Positions 40,771-52,369 of a DNA stretch of 64,000 nt are shown here, piece after piece. The notes below the pieces were generated by a model. That model had not been told where the DNA came from and made no database searches. It saw only the letters and a program-made list of their open reading frames with translations. Each line of letters starts with the position of its first letter. Positions within the stretch are counted from its first letter, which is position 1. Position numbers and translations under genes: made by a program. The DNA comes from an uncultured Caulobacterales bacterium (GTDB lineage Bacteria; Pseudomonadota; Alphaproteobacteria; Caulobacterales; Maricaulaceae), in NCBI GenBank assembly GCA_938009235.1, contig CALLIK010000002.1, positions 124,001 through 188,000 on the forward strand. The letters run 5' to 3'.

Positions 40771-41171
40771 CATTTACAAATCAGGTAACGTTTCAGCAGA
40801 AAGACTGTAGAAGCAGACGTTAGGCGAGAGACTTAGAACGCCCAAAGTAAGCCACTCGATTTGGTTTAAGCTTTGGTGAATTGGGTCTATTGTCATTGCC
40901 AATGGTAGCCAAGCCAAGCTATTGATAGAACAATCATCATCGGCAATAAAGCGTAGATGCCGAGAAATACACTCCAGTGCAAAAGACCCCAAAATAGATT
41001 CTTGATTTTGTCTATAGTGAGCCTGAGCATATATGCAGGTTAGATAGTTTTCGTTAAATTGCTGCAAATGCCCACTGTCTTGAGCGGCTTAAAATCGCCC
41101 AAAGTAAGCCGCTGGAATCATCATCTCGAACGACCGATATTTGCGAGAAATTTACCTGCCCAAATAGACGC

Positions 41172-43574
41172 TTAATGCGCCGCAGAGCCGCCTTCTGGCA
41201 TTTGCGCGGGCGGCGTGCCCATCATGAGGCCTGCGAATTGGGCTTCATCTTGGCTCGTCCATTTCACCGGTTTAATTTTCTGGGTCAGCGCATGTTTGAG
41301 GACTTCGCTGACATGGGTGACAGGAATGATCTCTAGCGCAGCTTTGACGTTGTCCGGAATATCCGCGAGATCTTTTTCATTCTCAATCGGGATCAAGACT
41401 GTCTTCACGCCACCGCGTAGCGCCGCGAGGAGTTTCTCTTTCAATCCGCCGATTGCCGTAACGCGGCCACGCAATGTGACCTCGCCCGTCATCGCAATAT
41501 CATTGCGAACTGGAATTTGCGTCAGCACAGACACAATCGCCGTGACCATGCCGATACCCGCACTCGGGCCATCCTTCGGCGTCGCGCCATCAGGAACGTG
41601 AACGTGAATATCGTTGGAGCGGAACTTCTTCGGTGAAATACCCAGCTCTGGCGCTTTGGCCTGAACATAGGAATTAGCCGCCGAGATCGACTCTTTCATC
41701 ACGTTCTTCAGATTACCTGTGACGGTCATCTTGCCTTTACCGGGCATTGCGAGCGCTTCGATGGTCAGGATGTCGCCGCCAACGGATGTCCACGCCAAGC
41801 CTGTGACGACACCGATTTGGTCTTCGGTATCGGTCTTGCCATAGCGGAATTTCTTGACGCCTAGCAGGTCATCCAAATGCGTCGCCGTGACGTCGATTTT
41901 CGTGACTTCTTTTGTCACGATTTTCGTCAGCACTTTACGTGCGAGGGATGCGATTTCGCGTTTCAATCCACGGACGCCCGCCTCGCGAGTGTAATAGCGA
42001 ATGATGTCGCGAACGGCATCTTCGGACAGCGTGAACTCTTTGGCTTTCAGGCCATGTTCCTTCGTCTGCTCTGGGATCAAGTGACGCTTGGCGATTTCAA
42101 CCTTCTCGTCCTCTGTATATCCAGGGATACGGATGATCTCCATACGGTCCAGAAGCGGTTGCGCCATATCGAGGCTGTTCGCCGTCGTGATGAACATGAC
42201 GTCGGACAGGTCGTAATCTACGTCCAGATAATGATCGTTGAATGTGTCGTTCTGTTCGGGGTCGAGAACCTCAAGCAGCGCCGCAGCGGGGTCACCGCGA
42301 TGGTCTTGTCCCATCTTATCTATCTCATCAAAGAGGAAGAGCGGGTTGTTAAACTTCGCTTTTTTCATCGACTGAATGACACGGCCCGGCATGGAGCCAA
42401 TGTAGGTGCGGCGATGACCACGGATTTCGCTCTCATCACGCACGCCGCCAAGTGACACGCGTACAAATTCACGGCCCGTTGCGCGAGCGACAGATTTACC
42501 GAGTGACGTTTTACCCACGCCCGGAGGTCCGACGAGGCAAAGGATTGGGCCTTTGACTTTTTTCGTACGGGTCTGAACCGCGAGAAATTCGATAATCCGT
42601 TCTTTGACTTTATCGAGGCCATAATGGTCGGCATCTAATATCTCTTGCGCTTTGGCGAGATCGCGCTGAACGCGTTTCTTCTTGCCCCACGGCACAGAGA
42701 GCATCCAGTCGATGTAGTTACGCGACACGTTTGCTTCGGCGCTCATTGGAGACATTTTCTTGAGACGCGAGAGTTCCTTGTCGACCTTTTCCTTGGCCTC
42801 AACGGTCAGCTTCGTCTCTTCGACTTTCGCGCGTAGCTCCTCCATCTCATCGGGTTCGTCCCCGCCAAGTTCGGTCTGGATCGCCTTCATCTGCTCATTG
42901 AGATAATATTCGCGCTGGGTCTTCTCCATCTGGCGCTTTACGCGGCCACGGATTTTCTTCTCGACTTTGAGAAGCGACGCTTCGCCATCCAGCAATTCGA
43001 GGATTTGCGCAAGACGGTCACCGACTTCGGTGGATTCCAGCAAGGATTGCTTACGCGCAATATCTGCGCCCAAATGCACAGAGACAATATCGGAGAGCTT
43101 TGAGGCATCGGTCGTTTCCATCACGGAGGTAATGACTTCATCCGCGACTTTTTTGTTCAATTTACCGTAGGATTCGAATCCATCACGCACTTGCGTGGCC
43201 ATTGCGCTGACATGGTCTTTATCGGCCTGCTCGCTATCGGTGATACGAACGTCACCTTCTAAAAACTCACCCACCTTGAGGCCAGAGACAGCTGCGCGGT
43301 CTTCACCCTCGACAAGTACTCGAACGGTGCCGTCAGGTAATTTCAGAAGCTGTAGGATTTTCGCAATACAACCACGCTCAAACAGATCATCCGCAGTCGG
43401 GTCATCCGTTGCCGAGTCCTTTTGCGTGAGAAGCAGGATGCGTTTTTCCGCCTGCATGACCTCTTCAAGCGCTGCAATAGATTTTTCACGCCCAACAAAG
43501 AGCGGAACGACCATATGCGGGAAAACCACGATATCGCGAAGGGGTAAGACTGGTAGGCGTTGAATGTCGCTCAT
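41172..43574 (-). CDS. lon: endopeptidase La (Lon protease)
   Basis: GPPGVGKTSLGKS, KDGPSAGIGM, GGLKEKLLAA. Confidence 0.98.
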   Translation of the reverse strand: MSDIQRLPVLPLRDIVVFPHMVVPLFVGREKSIAALEEVMQAEKRILLLTQKDSATDDPTADDLFERGCIAKILQLLKLPDGTVRVLVEGEDRAAVSGLKVGEFLEGDVRITDSEQADKDHVSAMATQVRDGFESYGKLNKKVADEVITSVMETTDASKLSDIVSVHLGADIARKQSLLESTEVGDRLAQILELLDGEASLLKVEKKIRGRVKRQMEKTQREYYLNEQMKAIQTELGGDEPDEMEELRAKVEETKLTVEAKEKVDKELSRLKKMSPMSAEANVSRNYIDWMLSVPWGKKKRVQRDLAKAQEILDADHYGLDKVKERIIEFLAVQTRTKKVKGPILCLVGPPGVGKTSLGKSVARATGREFVRVSLGGVRDESEIRGHRRTYIGSMPGRVIQSMKKAKFNNPLFLFDEIDKMGQDHRGDPAAALLEVLDPEQNDTFNDHYLDVDYDLSDVMFITTANSLDMAQPLLDRMEIIRIPGYTEDEKVEIAKRHLIPEQTKEHGLKAKEFTLSEDAVRDIIRYYTREAGVRGLKREIASLARKVLTKIVTKEVTKIDVTATHLDDLLGVKKFRYGKTDTEDQIGVVTGLAWTSVGGDILTIEALAMPGKGKMTVTGNLKNVMKESISAANSYVQAKAPELGISPKKFRSNDIHVHVPDGATPKDGPSAGIGMVTAIVSVLTQIPVRNDIAMTGEVTLRGRVTAIGGLKEKLLAALRGGVKTVLIPIENEKDLADIPDNVKAALEIIPVTHVSEVLKHALTQKIKPVKWTSQDEAQFAGLMMGTPPAQMPEGGSAAH

Positions 43575-43696
43575 ATTATCACTTAATCCTATTCGCTATC
43601 CACATGTCTAGCCAGACCTATGTGGGTTAGATGAACGTAGTCGGCAAGGTCCAAGCGTAAATTTCAATGCCGTGAAATACAGCAAAAGCCCTCATC

Positions 43697-43728
43697 AAAC
43701 GAAAACGGGAGCCCCCTGAGGCTCCCGT
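43697..43728 (-). terminator. Rho-independent terminator downstream of clpX
   Basis: ACGGGAGCC/GGCTCCCGT stem followed by TTTTCGTTT on - strand. Confidence 0.75.
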
Positions 43729-43755
43729 ATCAATTCTTTGGCCAAAACCTAGATC

Positions 43756-45024
43756 TTAGGCAGACTTGTCAGCTTTTTTCTTAGAGGATTTTTTTGCATG
43801 AACCAAAAGCGGCTCTGCGTTGCCCTCTACGACTTTAGCATTAATCACGACTTCTTCGACGCCTTCATAGGTCGGCAGATCGAACATAGAGTCGAGCAAG
43901 ATGGCTTCCATGATGGAGCGCAATCCACGCGCACCCGTTTTACGGGTCAAAGCGCGCTTGGCTATGGCTTTAAGTGCATCTTCTGTGAACGTCAGTTTGA
44001 CATTTTCCATCTCGAAGAGTGTTTGATACTGTTTCACGAGCGCATTACGCGGCTTCGTTAGGATGATGATCAAGGCTTCCTCGTCCAGATCCGTCAGTGT
44101 CGCGATGACAGGCAAACGACCCACAAATTCAGGGATAAGTCCAAATTTCGTCAAATCTTCTGGCTCAACACCTTGAAGGATGTCTCCAACGCCGCGCTTA
44201 TCAACTTCTTTGACGGACCCGCCAAAGCCGATGGAGCTGTCATCACCGCGACCCGCAATCACTTTATCGAGGCCAGCGAATGCGCCGCCCACAACGAAGA
44301 GGATATTGGTTGTATCAACCTGCAAGAATTCTTGCTGCGGATGCTTACGGCCACCTTGCGGCGGTACAGAGGCAACAGTGCCTTCCATAATCTTGAGAAG
44401 AGCTTGCTGTACGCCCTCACCCGATACATCACGCGTGATTGATGGGTTATCAGACTTACGTGAAATCTTATCGACCTCATCGATGTAAACGATACCGCGT
44501 TGGGCGCGTTCAACATTATAGTCAGCTGACTGTAGCAATTTCAGAATGATGTTCTCGACATCTTCGCCGACATAACCAGCTTCGGTCAATGTCGTTGCGT
44601 CAGCCATCGTGAACGGAACATCCAAAATGCGCGCCAAAGTCTGCGCGAGCAATGTCTTACCACAGCCTGTTGGGCCGACGAGCAAGATGTTGGATTTAGC
44701 CAGTTCGACATCTGGATTAGACGCGGCGTGGTTCAGACGCTTGTAATGGTTATGGACAGCAACGGACAACACGCGTTTGGCGTATTTTTGACCGATGACG
44801 TAATCATCTAGTGTCTGTGTAATTTCTTGAGGTGTTGGAACACCTTCTTGTGTCTTCGCGAGAGAGCCTTTGCCCTCTTCCTTGATGATATCCATGCAAA
44901 GTTCTACGCATTCATCACAGATGAAGACTGTCGGGCCCGCAATCAGTTTGCGGACTTCGTGCTGAGACTTCCCACAAAAGGAGCAGTAGAGCGTATTCTT
45001 GCTGTCAGTCGTATTCTTGCTCAT
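43756..45024 (-). CDS. clpX: ClpX ATPase
   Basis: Zinc-binding CSFCGKS...[19 protein letters not shown]. Confidence 0.98.
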   Translation of the reverse strand: MSKNTTDSKNTLYCSFCGKSQHEVRKLIAGPTVFICDECVELCMDIIKEEGKGSLAKTQEGVPTPQEITQTLDDYVIGQKYAKRVLSVAVHNHYKRLNHAASNPDVELAKSNILLVGPTGCGKTLLAQTLARILDVPFTMADATTLTEAGYVGEDVENIILKLLQSADYNVERAQRGIVYIDEVDKISRKSDNPSITRDVSGEGVQQALLKIMEGTVASVPPQGGRKHPQQEFLQVDTTNILFVVGGAFAGLDKVIAGRGDDSSIGFGGSVKEVDKRGVGDILQGVEPEDLTKFGLIPEFVGRLPVIATLTDLDEEALIIILTKPRNALVKQYQTLFEMENVKLTFTEDALKAIAKRALTRKTGARGLRSIMEAILLDSMFDLPTYEGVEEVVINAKVVEGNAEPLLVHAKKSSKKKADKSA

Positions 45025-45203
45025 CGTCTAACTTCCATTCCACCGGTTCCAACTTACAAATCACTGCAAGAAAAGTGCCGATTACGTCCCGTTTGCGCCC
45101 TATTATCTGCGAGGCATTGAATCACCATCGCAGATAAACCTTAAGTTCAGACTTACACAGCGAAATAAGTGCTGTGAAAGCCTGCGTTACAGTGAATCGC
45201 AGC

Positions 45204-45821
45204 CTAACCCTCGCCGCGCTTCGAGTAGACATGGTCTACAATACCGAAATCTTTGGTTTCTTGCGCTGTCATGAAATGATCGCGGTCGAGTGTTTTCTCG
45301 ATAACAGAGTATTTGTTGCCCGTGTGTTTCACGTAGATTTCGTTCAAACGCTTTTTCATCGCTTGGATGTCGTCGGCGTGGCGCTGAATGTCAGATGCCT
45401 GGCCGCGGAAACCGCCTGATGGTTGATGAACCATGATACGCGCATTTGGCAGAGCCACGCGCATGTCAGCTTCGCCAGCTGCGAGAAGCAATGAGCCCAT
45501 TGAACAGGCTTGACCGATACACACAGTCGACACTGGGCATTTAATATATTGCATCGTGTCATAAATCGCCATGCCAGCCGTCACAACGCCACCAGGGGAG
45601 TTGATATACATGCTAATTTCTTTCTTCGGGTTTTCTGACTCTAGGAACAAAAGTTGTGATGTAATCAAGGCAGCCATGTTGTCTTCGACAACACCCGTGA
45701 GGAAGATGATACGGTCTTTGAGAAGACGCGAGAAAATATCAAACGCGCGTTCACCGCGTGATGTTTGCTCAACAACCATCGGGACAAGGCCCATAAGTCT
45801 TTCTTGGTGATCGTGCATCAT
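45204..45821 (-). CDS. clpP: ATP-dependent Clp protease proteolytic subunit
   Basis: [20 protein letters not shown]; start at MMHDHQ preceded by AAGGA. Confidence 0.96.
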   Translation of the reverse strand: MMHDHQERLMGLVPMVVEQTSRGERAFDIFSRLLKDRIIFLTGVVEDNMAALITSQLLFLESENPKKEISMYINSPGGVVTAGMAIYDTMQYIKCPVSTVCIGQACSMGSLLLAAGEADMRVALPNARIMVHQPSGGFRGQASDIQRHADDIQAMKKRLNEIYVKHTGNKYSVIEKTLDRDHFMTAQETKDFGIVDHVYSKRGEG

Positions 45822-46095
45822 ATCAATATCCTTAAAGTCTAATCGGCAGTCTGCCGCAAGCAAATCAGTTGAGTACATATTGCCCCGCCGAGCCACTCTT
45901 TCAAGAGCATAGGCAAGGGAATCTTAGGTTAGGGTAAATTCCAGTCCTTTCGAATCAAATTATGACAGCTAAATGGGACTTGGATAAAAATATCATAGTC
46001 CACCTTCAGATGAGCTTACCACAACCAAAACCTCATACCTCATTCACGTTAGGTACTTTATCGTGTGAGTGATTATAACGCTTGGAGATTACGTT

Positions 46096-46641
46096 ATGGC
46101 TTTACGATATGTTTTAAGCGCGCTTGCAGCCTTAATCTTACACGCCCCTAGCGTGTCTGCACTGAGCTGTGCCCAACCTGACCTCATGCAGGCGATGGAA
46201 ACAGTAAAAGTCAGTCACAAGACCTATTACGTCTTAGTGGGTACATTTAAGCCTGATCCGTCAGCGCCGAGATCAAAACCTAATCCACCCCCAAAAATGA
46301 CCACTGGTGTATGGCCACCGCGCTCATCTGCGCCTGCGCCAATGCAAGTTCTATTTGAAGGCTATTCATTGACACAAGACCGCCGCAGTGATGTGTATTT
46401 GTCGGAGTTCCCGATCACGGTGAGAACAAGCTGCATAGGCTCTTGGTGTAGCTCGCCTCCGTCATTTGGAGATCAAAAAATCGCCTTCGTTCAGGTCAAC
46501 CCAGGTCAACCTCACATGCTTCGCATCGCGCCATGCAGTGATAAGATTTTTCAAGTCCGCCCTCAAGAAGACCCAATAAGGCGCTTGAGGTCATGCTTTG
46601 ATAAGCCTTGCATCGAAGACTGGAAACCCCCGCGCCATTAG
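46096..46641 (+). CDS. hypothetical secreted protein
   Basis: Signal peptide MALRYVLSALAALILHAPSVSA. Confidence 0.6.
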   Translation: MALRYVLSALAALILHAPSVSALSCAQPDLMQAMETVKVSHKTYYVLVGTFKPDPSAPRSKPNPPPKMTTGVWPPRSSAPAPMQVLFEGYSLTQDRRSDVYLSEFPITVRTSCIGSWCSSPPSFGDQKIAFVQVNPGQPHMLRIAPCSDKIFQVRPQEDPIRRLRSCFDKPCIEDWKPPRH

Positions 46642-46677
46642 TGTGCAGACACTGGCGAAACATAGCCGTTGTATAGT

Positions 46678-48405
46678 TTACTCTTTCCCTACGGGATAGA
46701 ACCCAATGGTATGACTGACCTTAGGGTCACCATAATAGCCGTAATCATTATACCACGACATGATGACGCGATTATCAGCTAGCACGAGTGTGTGCAGCCT
46801 TTCATAGCTCTCCGCTTGCGCACCAGTTGCGATCACAAACTCATTCGAAACAACTTCAAAAGTCTCATCCACGACAAGGGCACGAATTTCCGTTTCGCCA
46901 GAAGTTTCATCTGTCCACGTCACCAGAACCTCATTCGTGTTCAACGCCGTAAGAGTGAAAAAATACTGACCTGAAAGTGTCTCATTATCAAAGGCCTGCA
47001 GAATGGACGGTAAGACCGCCTCATCAGAGGCAAAACTTCCGTTAGGACGAACGATACGGCCCCGAATTTCAGCTGTCTCTGCACCTACCGCATTATGCAT
47101 CCACGCCACGAAAATATTCCCATCCGTCATCGTAACCGCCACAGGATTGAGTTGATCGCCGTCCGTTTCCACATTTACAATCTCGGTCATTCCTAACGAC
47201 GCTCCGTCTTTATCGGCGCGAAGCATATTGATGTCGTAACCCGTAGTTTCAGTATTCTGAGACCATGCGACTAAGACATTATCGTCGGTATAGCTCGAAA
47301 CGGCCAAGTAACTTTTTTTACTTATTGAGCCATGCGAGGGAAACTCGCCAAGCGTATGGACCGTCGTTTGCCCCACTGGGTCAACAACATAGGCCTTCAT
47401 GACGATGTTCACATCCTCGGCCTCTGGGTTCAGAGTGGACAATTCCGAAAATACAGTCAGCAATTCATTGTCACCAACAGCCGTAATGTCTCCGCCGAGC
47501 CATTTTTGATAGTCTTCAGCTGGGTCGATAAAACTATCACCGAATCCAAAGACTTCACCCTCAACGGCTCCGCGGTGAAAATTATACCCAACCGTAAATG
47601 CTGGGTTGGCCTCTAATACGCCTGTAAGATTATAAAGCGTGTCACCGCTTTGGAAGGTCGCAAAAGGAATGCCCCATAGAAATCTAAAATTTCCATCCTC
47701 ATCATATCCGTAACCAGCCTCTTCACCGCCTATGAAAACGCCGTCAACTTGTGTTCCAACGGGGTCTCCCTCGGCCGAAAAAATTTGCGAGGAGATAGGC
47801 ATATTATGTCCAAGACCATCCGCGGTCCAATGCACTGTATAACCGCCATTCTCTGCGCGCGTCAGACCGATGATCTTCACAAGCGGTTTATTCCCCTCGA
47901 AAAGACTCGGATCGCCAACAGTCACTGTCGGATTTGTGGGTCCGCCCGTTCCAAATTCGGTGGCCTTCGACGCCACAGCCGCAACCTTCAAAGTTTCAAT
48001 ATCCAGAGAGACAGTGGACACGCGTGTAAATGCCCCGTCTGATACGGACACCTCAAAGGACGCGGTTTGGTCATTGTCCAAAAGCGGCGCAGTTAAGCCT
48101 AATTTCGCCTGAGTGGGAGACACGATTTCCATTGCAGGTCCAGAAATTTGACTCCAACTATAGGTCAGGGCGTCACCGTCTGAATCACTGGACCCAGACG
48201 CATCCAACTCAAACGGTTGACCTTCCGCAACGATGCTAAGCTTCGAAACCCTAACAACAGGCGCTTGATTGACTGCGACTTGTGGCGTTGCCGAGCCAGA
48301 AGAACTGCCTCCACCACAGGCCGTACACATCAGAAGACCAAATGAATACGCGGCAAGTTTCGCGTTGCGGTTCATAAAAATTTTCTGTGATGTGGTTTTA
48401 AACAT
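46678..48405 (-). CDS. PKD/Ig-like-domain surface lipoprotein
   Basis: Lipobox LLMCTAC-GGGSSSG; PKD-like DASGSSDSDGDALTYSWSQ. Confidence 0.75.
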   Translation of the reverse strand: MFKTTSQKIFMNRNAKLAAYSFGLLMCTACGGGSSSGSATPQVAVNQAPVVRVSKLSIVAEGQPFELDASGSSDSDGDALTYSWSQISGPAMEIVSPTQAKLGLTAPLLDNDQTASFEVSVSDGAFTRVSTVSLDIETLKVAAVASKATEFGTGGPTNPTVTVGDPSLFEGNKPLVKIIGLTRAENGGYTVHWTADGLGHNMPISSQIFSAEGDPVGTQVDGVFIGGEEAGYGYDEDGNFRFLWGIPFATFQSGDTLYNLTGVLEANPAFTVGYNFHRGAVEGEVFGFGDSFIDPAEDYQKWLGGDITAVGDNELLTVFSELSTLNPEAEDVNIVMKAYVVDPVGQTTVHTLGEFPSHGSISKKSYLAVSSYTDDNVLVAWSQNTETTGYDINMLRADKDGASLGMTEIVNVETDGDQLNPVAVTMTDGNIFVAWMHNAVGAETAEIRGRIVRPNGSFASDEAVLPSILQAFDNETLSGQYFFTLTALNTNEVLVTWTDETSGETEIRALVVDETFEVVSNEFVIATGAQAESYERLHTLVLADNRVIMSWYNDYGYYGDPKVSHTIGFYPVGKE

Positions 48406-48836
48406 ATCAGCTTATCTTTGCTCCAAATTAAGATTGCTTTCAATTTTTAAACATGCACAAGTTGAAAAACCATGTCAAGATTTGCACCCTGCGGCAGGCT
48501 CGGAGTTATCCTACATTCAGAATGTGAGATGTTTATTCGCTCGTAAACATTAAAGCATTCATCGAGTTAAGATACGCCATGAATGTCGAAAACCAGCAAA
48601 TATTCACCTGTATCGACGTTGGGAAAGTCGACGTTAATCCGGTGAAGAAACGCATATCAGGACAGGCACGAGTGTCTCGCGCGCGATGGCCGCGCGGATA
48701 GAATTTGTAGGAAATTAGACAATTGGAAAAATGTTTCAATATTAGAGACGACACAAGATCTGCTCAGGAGAAAAAATGAAGATTTTGAAAATAAATCCAC
48801 GTCCAAAGCCTACGCAGATACGTAAGTAAAACTGTT

Positions 48837-49205
48837 ATGATATTTAAACGCAAAAAATCTCCGCAAAGCTCCTCCGCTCAGCGCGCAAACACATCTCGCG
48901 ACTACGCCAGAGTCACCCATCGTGAATGGGCGAAGGCGGTTGAAATAGACCTCGACTCTGACGGTCATGATCGACTCGAAATCGGAAGCTCGCCCGACTG
49001 TTGGCTAACTCTGCCCGACCCTGATTTACCGGACGTCGTTGGAGTCATCCACTTCGAGTCAAATCAAATTATGCTGCGAGACCTACAGCGAGGCGATTTC
49101 GCGCGCGCCTCTGAAATTGACCTTCAAACCATTCCCGCCCGGCAGGTCGATAGAAGTCCGTTCACTATTGGTGATTACCGCATACAGATAATCCATCAAC
49201 AATAG
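48837..49205 (+). CDS. hypothetical protein with FHA-like pattern
   Basis: RLEIGSSPDCWLTLPDPDLPDVVGVIHFESNQIMLRDLQRG...FTIGDYRIQI. Confidence 0.5.
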   Translation: MIFKRKKSPQSSSAQRANTSRDYARVTHREWAKAVEIDLDSDGHDRLEIGSSPDCWLTLPDPDLPDVVGVIHFESNQIMLRDLQRGDFARASEIDLQTIPARQVDRSPFTIGDYRIQIIHQQ

Positions 49206-49223
49206 ACGTGGCTGTGTCAGTAA

Positions 49224-49379
49224 ACCGCTGTCTTGGATACTCAGGCTGAAATGCGGGTGATGGAATTGCGCCGCGTGAATAAAGACCGTCGCCTAGTGGA
49301 GCTGTAGCACATTAACGAGCTGCGAACAGATGGAGACCTAGGCGACATGCGCTTCCCCGAAGATGGTTGGCGGAATTAG
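49224..49379 (+). pseudogene. Degraded ORF fragment with one in-frame stop
   Basis: TAVLDTQAEMRVMELRRVNKDRRLVEL*HINELRTDGDLGDMRFPEDGWRN*. Confidence 0.3.
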
Positions 49380-49414
49380 GAGTGATGGGTTTCGTTGGAC
49401 TGGATAAAAGTGAT

Positions 49415-50260
49415 TTATTTACAGATTTTCCGCTTTCTTGAACGCCATATACAGTACTGATCTAACATCATCATCATAACAAAAAAGAACATCAAAAAGG
49501 ACATCAACGTCCATAAAAAGCTAATCATAATTGATTTCTTCTGTAGGATATAGAAAAAAGAAAAACCCATCGCAAGCGATGAAAGAAGACCAATATACCA
49601 TATTTGATCACGGCGCTTTACACTTCTGATGACGCTCTCTTCTTCGTCCGTCAGTAAAAGTACGCCCCGTTGGTTAGATTCTTTAACAATTGTATTTTTA
49701 CCTCGGTGGTCGAGGGCCACACGATCACCAACATTGGCCACGCCGAAATCGAAAATATCGATGTTCATTTGCTTTGAGTGGACTATCTTCGATACAGTCT
49801 CAATTTCTGGCTCCCAATTTTTTAGATATTCATCTAGCAGGCCAAAGTGATTTTTGGGTCCATATGAAGTAAGGAAGACCCGAAGATCATCAAAAAAGTC
49901 CGCTGGAGATTTTGCCAGCACGGTGACTTCAGAGGGGTCATGACAGACAAATAATACGAGGCTATCCATCTTGGAAACATCCATCCAGATGGCAAAATTC
50001 CCACGACCATCTTGACCAATAGTAATAGAGTTTTTAAACATCCAATCTGGCGAGAACTTACGGGCTTTCTTATTTGGTGCAATATTGAACGCTTCCGTAA
50101 TATGGCAGTTCTTGGCACTCACAATCAGGTCTTCATGAGCCTCAAGTTTTTTGAGATACTCAATATCCGCCAACTCTACATTAAGATGATCATTGTTATT
50201 TTTAGCATTTAATGCCTTTGCGAAGGCGTCCCAACTTTGTTGAAATTCTGATTTCTTCAT
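49415..50260 (-). CDS. hypothetical protein, possible SMI1/KNR4 (SUKH)-like domain plus two C-terminal TM segments
   Basis: ITIGQDGRGNFAIWMDVSKMDSLVLFVCHDPSEVTVLAKSPADFFDDL pattern; hydrophobic C-terminal hairpin. Confidence 0.5.
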   Translation of the reverse strand: MKKSEFQQSWDAFAKALNAKNNNDHLNVELADIEYLKKLEAHEDLIVSAKNCHITEAFNIAPNKKARKFSPDWMFKNSITIGQDGRGNFAIWMDVSKMDSLVLFVCHDPSEVTVLAKSPADFFDDLRVFLTSYGPKNHFGLLDEYLKNWEPEIETVSKIVHSKQMNIDIFDFGVANVGDRVALDHRGKNTIVKESNQRGVLLLTDEEESVIRSVKRRDQIWYIGLLSSLAMGFSFFYILQKKSIMISFLWTLMSFLMFFFVMMMMLDQYCIWRSRKRKICK

Positions 50261-50425
50261 TTTTAGCCTCCCTTTATTCTGCGCTAAATATAACGCTAAA
50301 TTCCTGTGGAAGTTTTAACGTTGAACTTTACAAGTAACATACTGGCCATTCTCCAATACGCCCTTTGATCGCCTTTATTAAGACCGCTAGTCGTTCTACA
50401 ACCTCAAATCTGATGAGAAACACCC

Positions 50426-51610
50426 ATGACCACCCTAGGAACAGCCCTCACCCCTAACGCCACCAAAGTTATGATGTGCGGGTGTGGGGAGTTGGGCAAA
50501 GAGGTTGTCATCGAGCTGCAACGCTTGGGGGTCGAAGTCATCGCCGTGGACCGCTATGCCAATGCGCCTGCCATGCAGGTCGCGCATAGATCCTATGTCA
50601 TCAATATGCTGGACGGCGCGGCGTTACGCAAAATTGCAGAAGACGAAAAACCCGATTTGATTGTCCCCGAGATCGAGGCCATCGCGACGGAGACTTTGCT
50701 CGCCCTCGAATCCGAAGGCTTCACCATTGTTCCCACCGCGCGGGCCACGCAGCTCACTATGAACCGCGAGGGCATAAGACGGCTCGCAGCCGAAGAGTTG
50801 AGCCTGACCACCTCCCCCTACCGCTTTGCCGATAGCGAGGCCGAATGCCGCGCCGCCATGGCAACGATTGGCCTGCCCTGCGTCGTGAAGCCTGTCATGT
50901 CCTCTTCGGGCAAGGGACAGAGCACAGCCCACACAGAGGCTGACATCGCGGACGTCTGGAACTATTCACAAACGGGTGGCCGCACAGGGAAATCGCGGAT
51001 CATTGTCGAAGGCTTCGTTGATTTTGATTATGAAATCACGCTGCTCACCATTCGTCACAAAGGCGGCACCTCATTTTGCGCGCCCATTGGTCATCGTCAG
51101 GAGGACGGCGATTATCAAGAAAGCTGGCAGCCTCACCCTATGACCAAAGCGGCCCTCAGCGCGGCGGAAGATATGGCCTGCACCGTCACAGACGCGCTGG
51201 GCGGATACGGGTTGTTCGGCGTCGAGCTCTTCGTCAAAGGCGATGAGGTTATCTTTTCTGAGGTTTCCCCCCGCCCGCATGATACGGGCTTGGTGACGCT
51301 TATCTCGCAAGACCTGTCCGAATTCGCGCTGCACGCCCGCGCGATTTTGGGCCTACCTATTCCAGCGATACGTCAATTTGGCCCTACCGCCTCTGCCGTG
51401 ATTTTAGGCGATGGCGTCTCCTCCAATATTAGCTTTGAGAATGTGGGCGCAGCCTTGGCTGAACCCGACACGCAAATTCGGTTGTTTGGGAAGCCTGAGA
51501 TTGATGGATCTCGGCGATTGGGTGTTGTGGTGGCGCGCGGCGAGAGTTTGGAACAGGCAAGAGAGAAAGCGATGCGCGGTGCGAATGCGGTGGTAGTTGA
51601 GTATGGTTAG
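50426..51610 (+). CDS. purT: formate-dependent phosphoribosylglycinamide formyltransferase
   Basis: ATP-grasp; [37 protein letters not shown]. Confidence 0.96.
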   Translation: MTTLGTALTPNATKVMMCGCGELGKEVVIELQRLGVEVIAVDRYANAPAMQVAHRSYVINMLDGAALRKIAEDEKPDLIVPEIEAIATETLLALESEGFTIVPTARATQLTMNREGIRRLAAEELSLTTSPYRFADSEAECRAAMATIGLPCVVKPVMSSSGKGQSTAHTEADIADVWNYSQTGGRTGKSRIIVEGFVDFDYEITLLTIRHKGGTSFCAPIGHRQEDGDYQESWQPHPMTKAALSAAEDMACTVTDALGGYGLFGVELFVKGDEVIFSEVSPRPHDTGLVTLISQDLSEFALHARAILGLPIPAIRQFGPTASAVILGDGVSSNISFENVGAALAEPDTQIRLFGKPEIDGSRRLGVVVARGESLEQAREKAMRGANAVVVEYG

Positions 51611-52167
51611 GGGGCAGAGGTCAATACGATTTCCTCATAAATCCTTTCGCGCACATAAATTGTTTGCAGTGCAAGTGGAGCCAACACTGTCTCTGCCAGG
51701 CTCACATCATCCTTTTCAACCGAAATCAGAACATGGCCATCGGTCGTGACGAAATTCTCTGCATTTGTGTCAGCCCAATTACCAGAAAATCCATAAGGGT
51801 GCACAAAGCTGTAAGACTCTATACCGACCTCTCGAAGAGCTGCATCTGCGAGGCGTTGCTCTCGTTCAAAATCTGCCACGCTGAACGGCGTCTCTATAGC
51901 CACCATAAGTCGCGTGCCTAAAACTTGGAGCTTTGGATCCTCAGTACAGACTGAGAGTTTTTTTGCGGCATCACCTTTGAAATAAGATCGAACTTCAACA
52001 AATGGAGACCGAATATAAACGAGCCCCGCATATCCTGGCTGTCTCCTTACACATTCATACGGAAATGTGCTCAGGGCGGCGGATTCTTCTGATGTTCTAC
52101 GGGGCGACTCGGGAGCGCTCGCGCAGCCCGTTAGGATGAGTCCAAAGATAAGAAATCTGTAAAACAT
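51607..52167 (-). CDS. hypothetical lipoprotein
   Basis: [15 protein letters not shown] lipobox. Confidence 0.6.
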   Translation of the reverse strand: MFYRFLIFGLILTGCASAPESPRRTSEESAALSTFPYECVRRQPGYAGLVYIRSPFVEVRSYFKGDAAKKLSVCTEDPKLQVLGTRLMVAIETPFSVADFEREQRLADAALREVGIESYSFVHPYGFSGNWADTNAENFVTTDGHVLISVEKDDVSLAETVLAPLALQTIYVRERIYEEIVLTSAP

Positions 52168-52237
52168 AGAAACAGGGCTATCGTAAAAATTGCAATGCCG
52201 CAAATCATCACTCAAGCGTTCTTCAATCCTAACTCAC

Positions 52238-52269
52238 AAAAAAGCCCGACCACATTGCTGTGACCGAGC
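52238..52269 (-). terminator. Rho-independent terminator downstream of tig
   Basis: GCTCGGTCACA-GCAA-TGTGGTCGGGC then TTTTTT on - strand. Confidence 0.75.
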
Positions 52270-52369
52270 GGTGTTCTTAAATCTGCTATCGCAGCTGAGC
52301 ATTTAGGGGCTCAGAAATTGCACGAAAGGTGTGCATTTTCTGAGGCAAAACATAATGAAGCGAATTGCT

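Noticed and set aside
40774-41067. 97-aa minus-strand ORF as a real gene
   Set aside because: No start context, no motif and overlaps a direct-repeat region; cannot be supported.
41877-42455. 192-aa plus-strand ORF
   Set aside because: Antisense to lon, His/Arg/Val-rich shadow composition.
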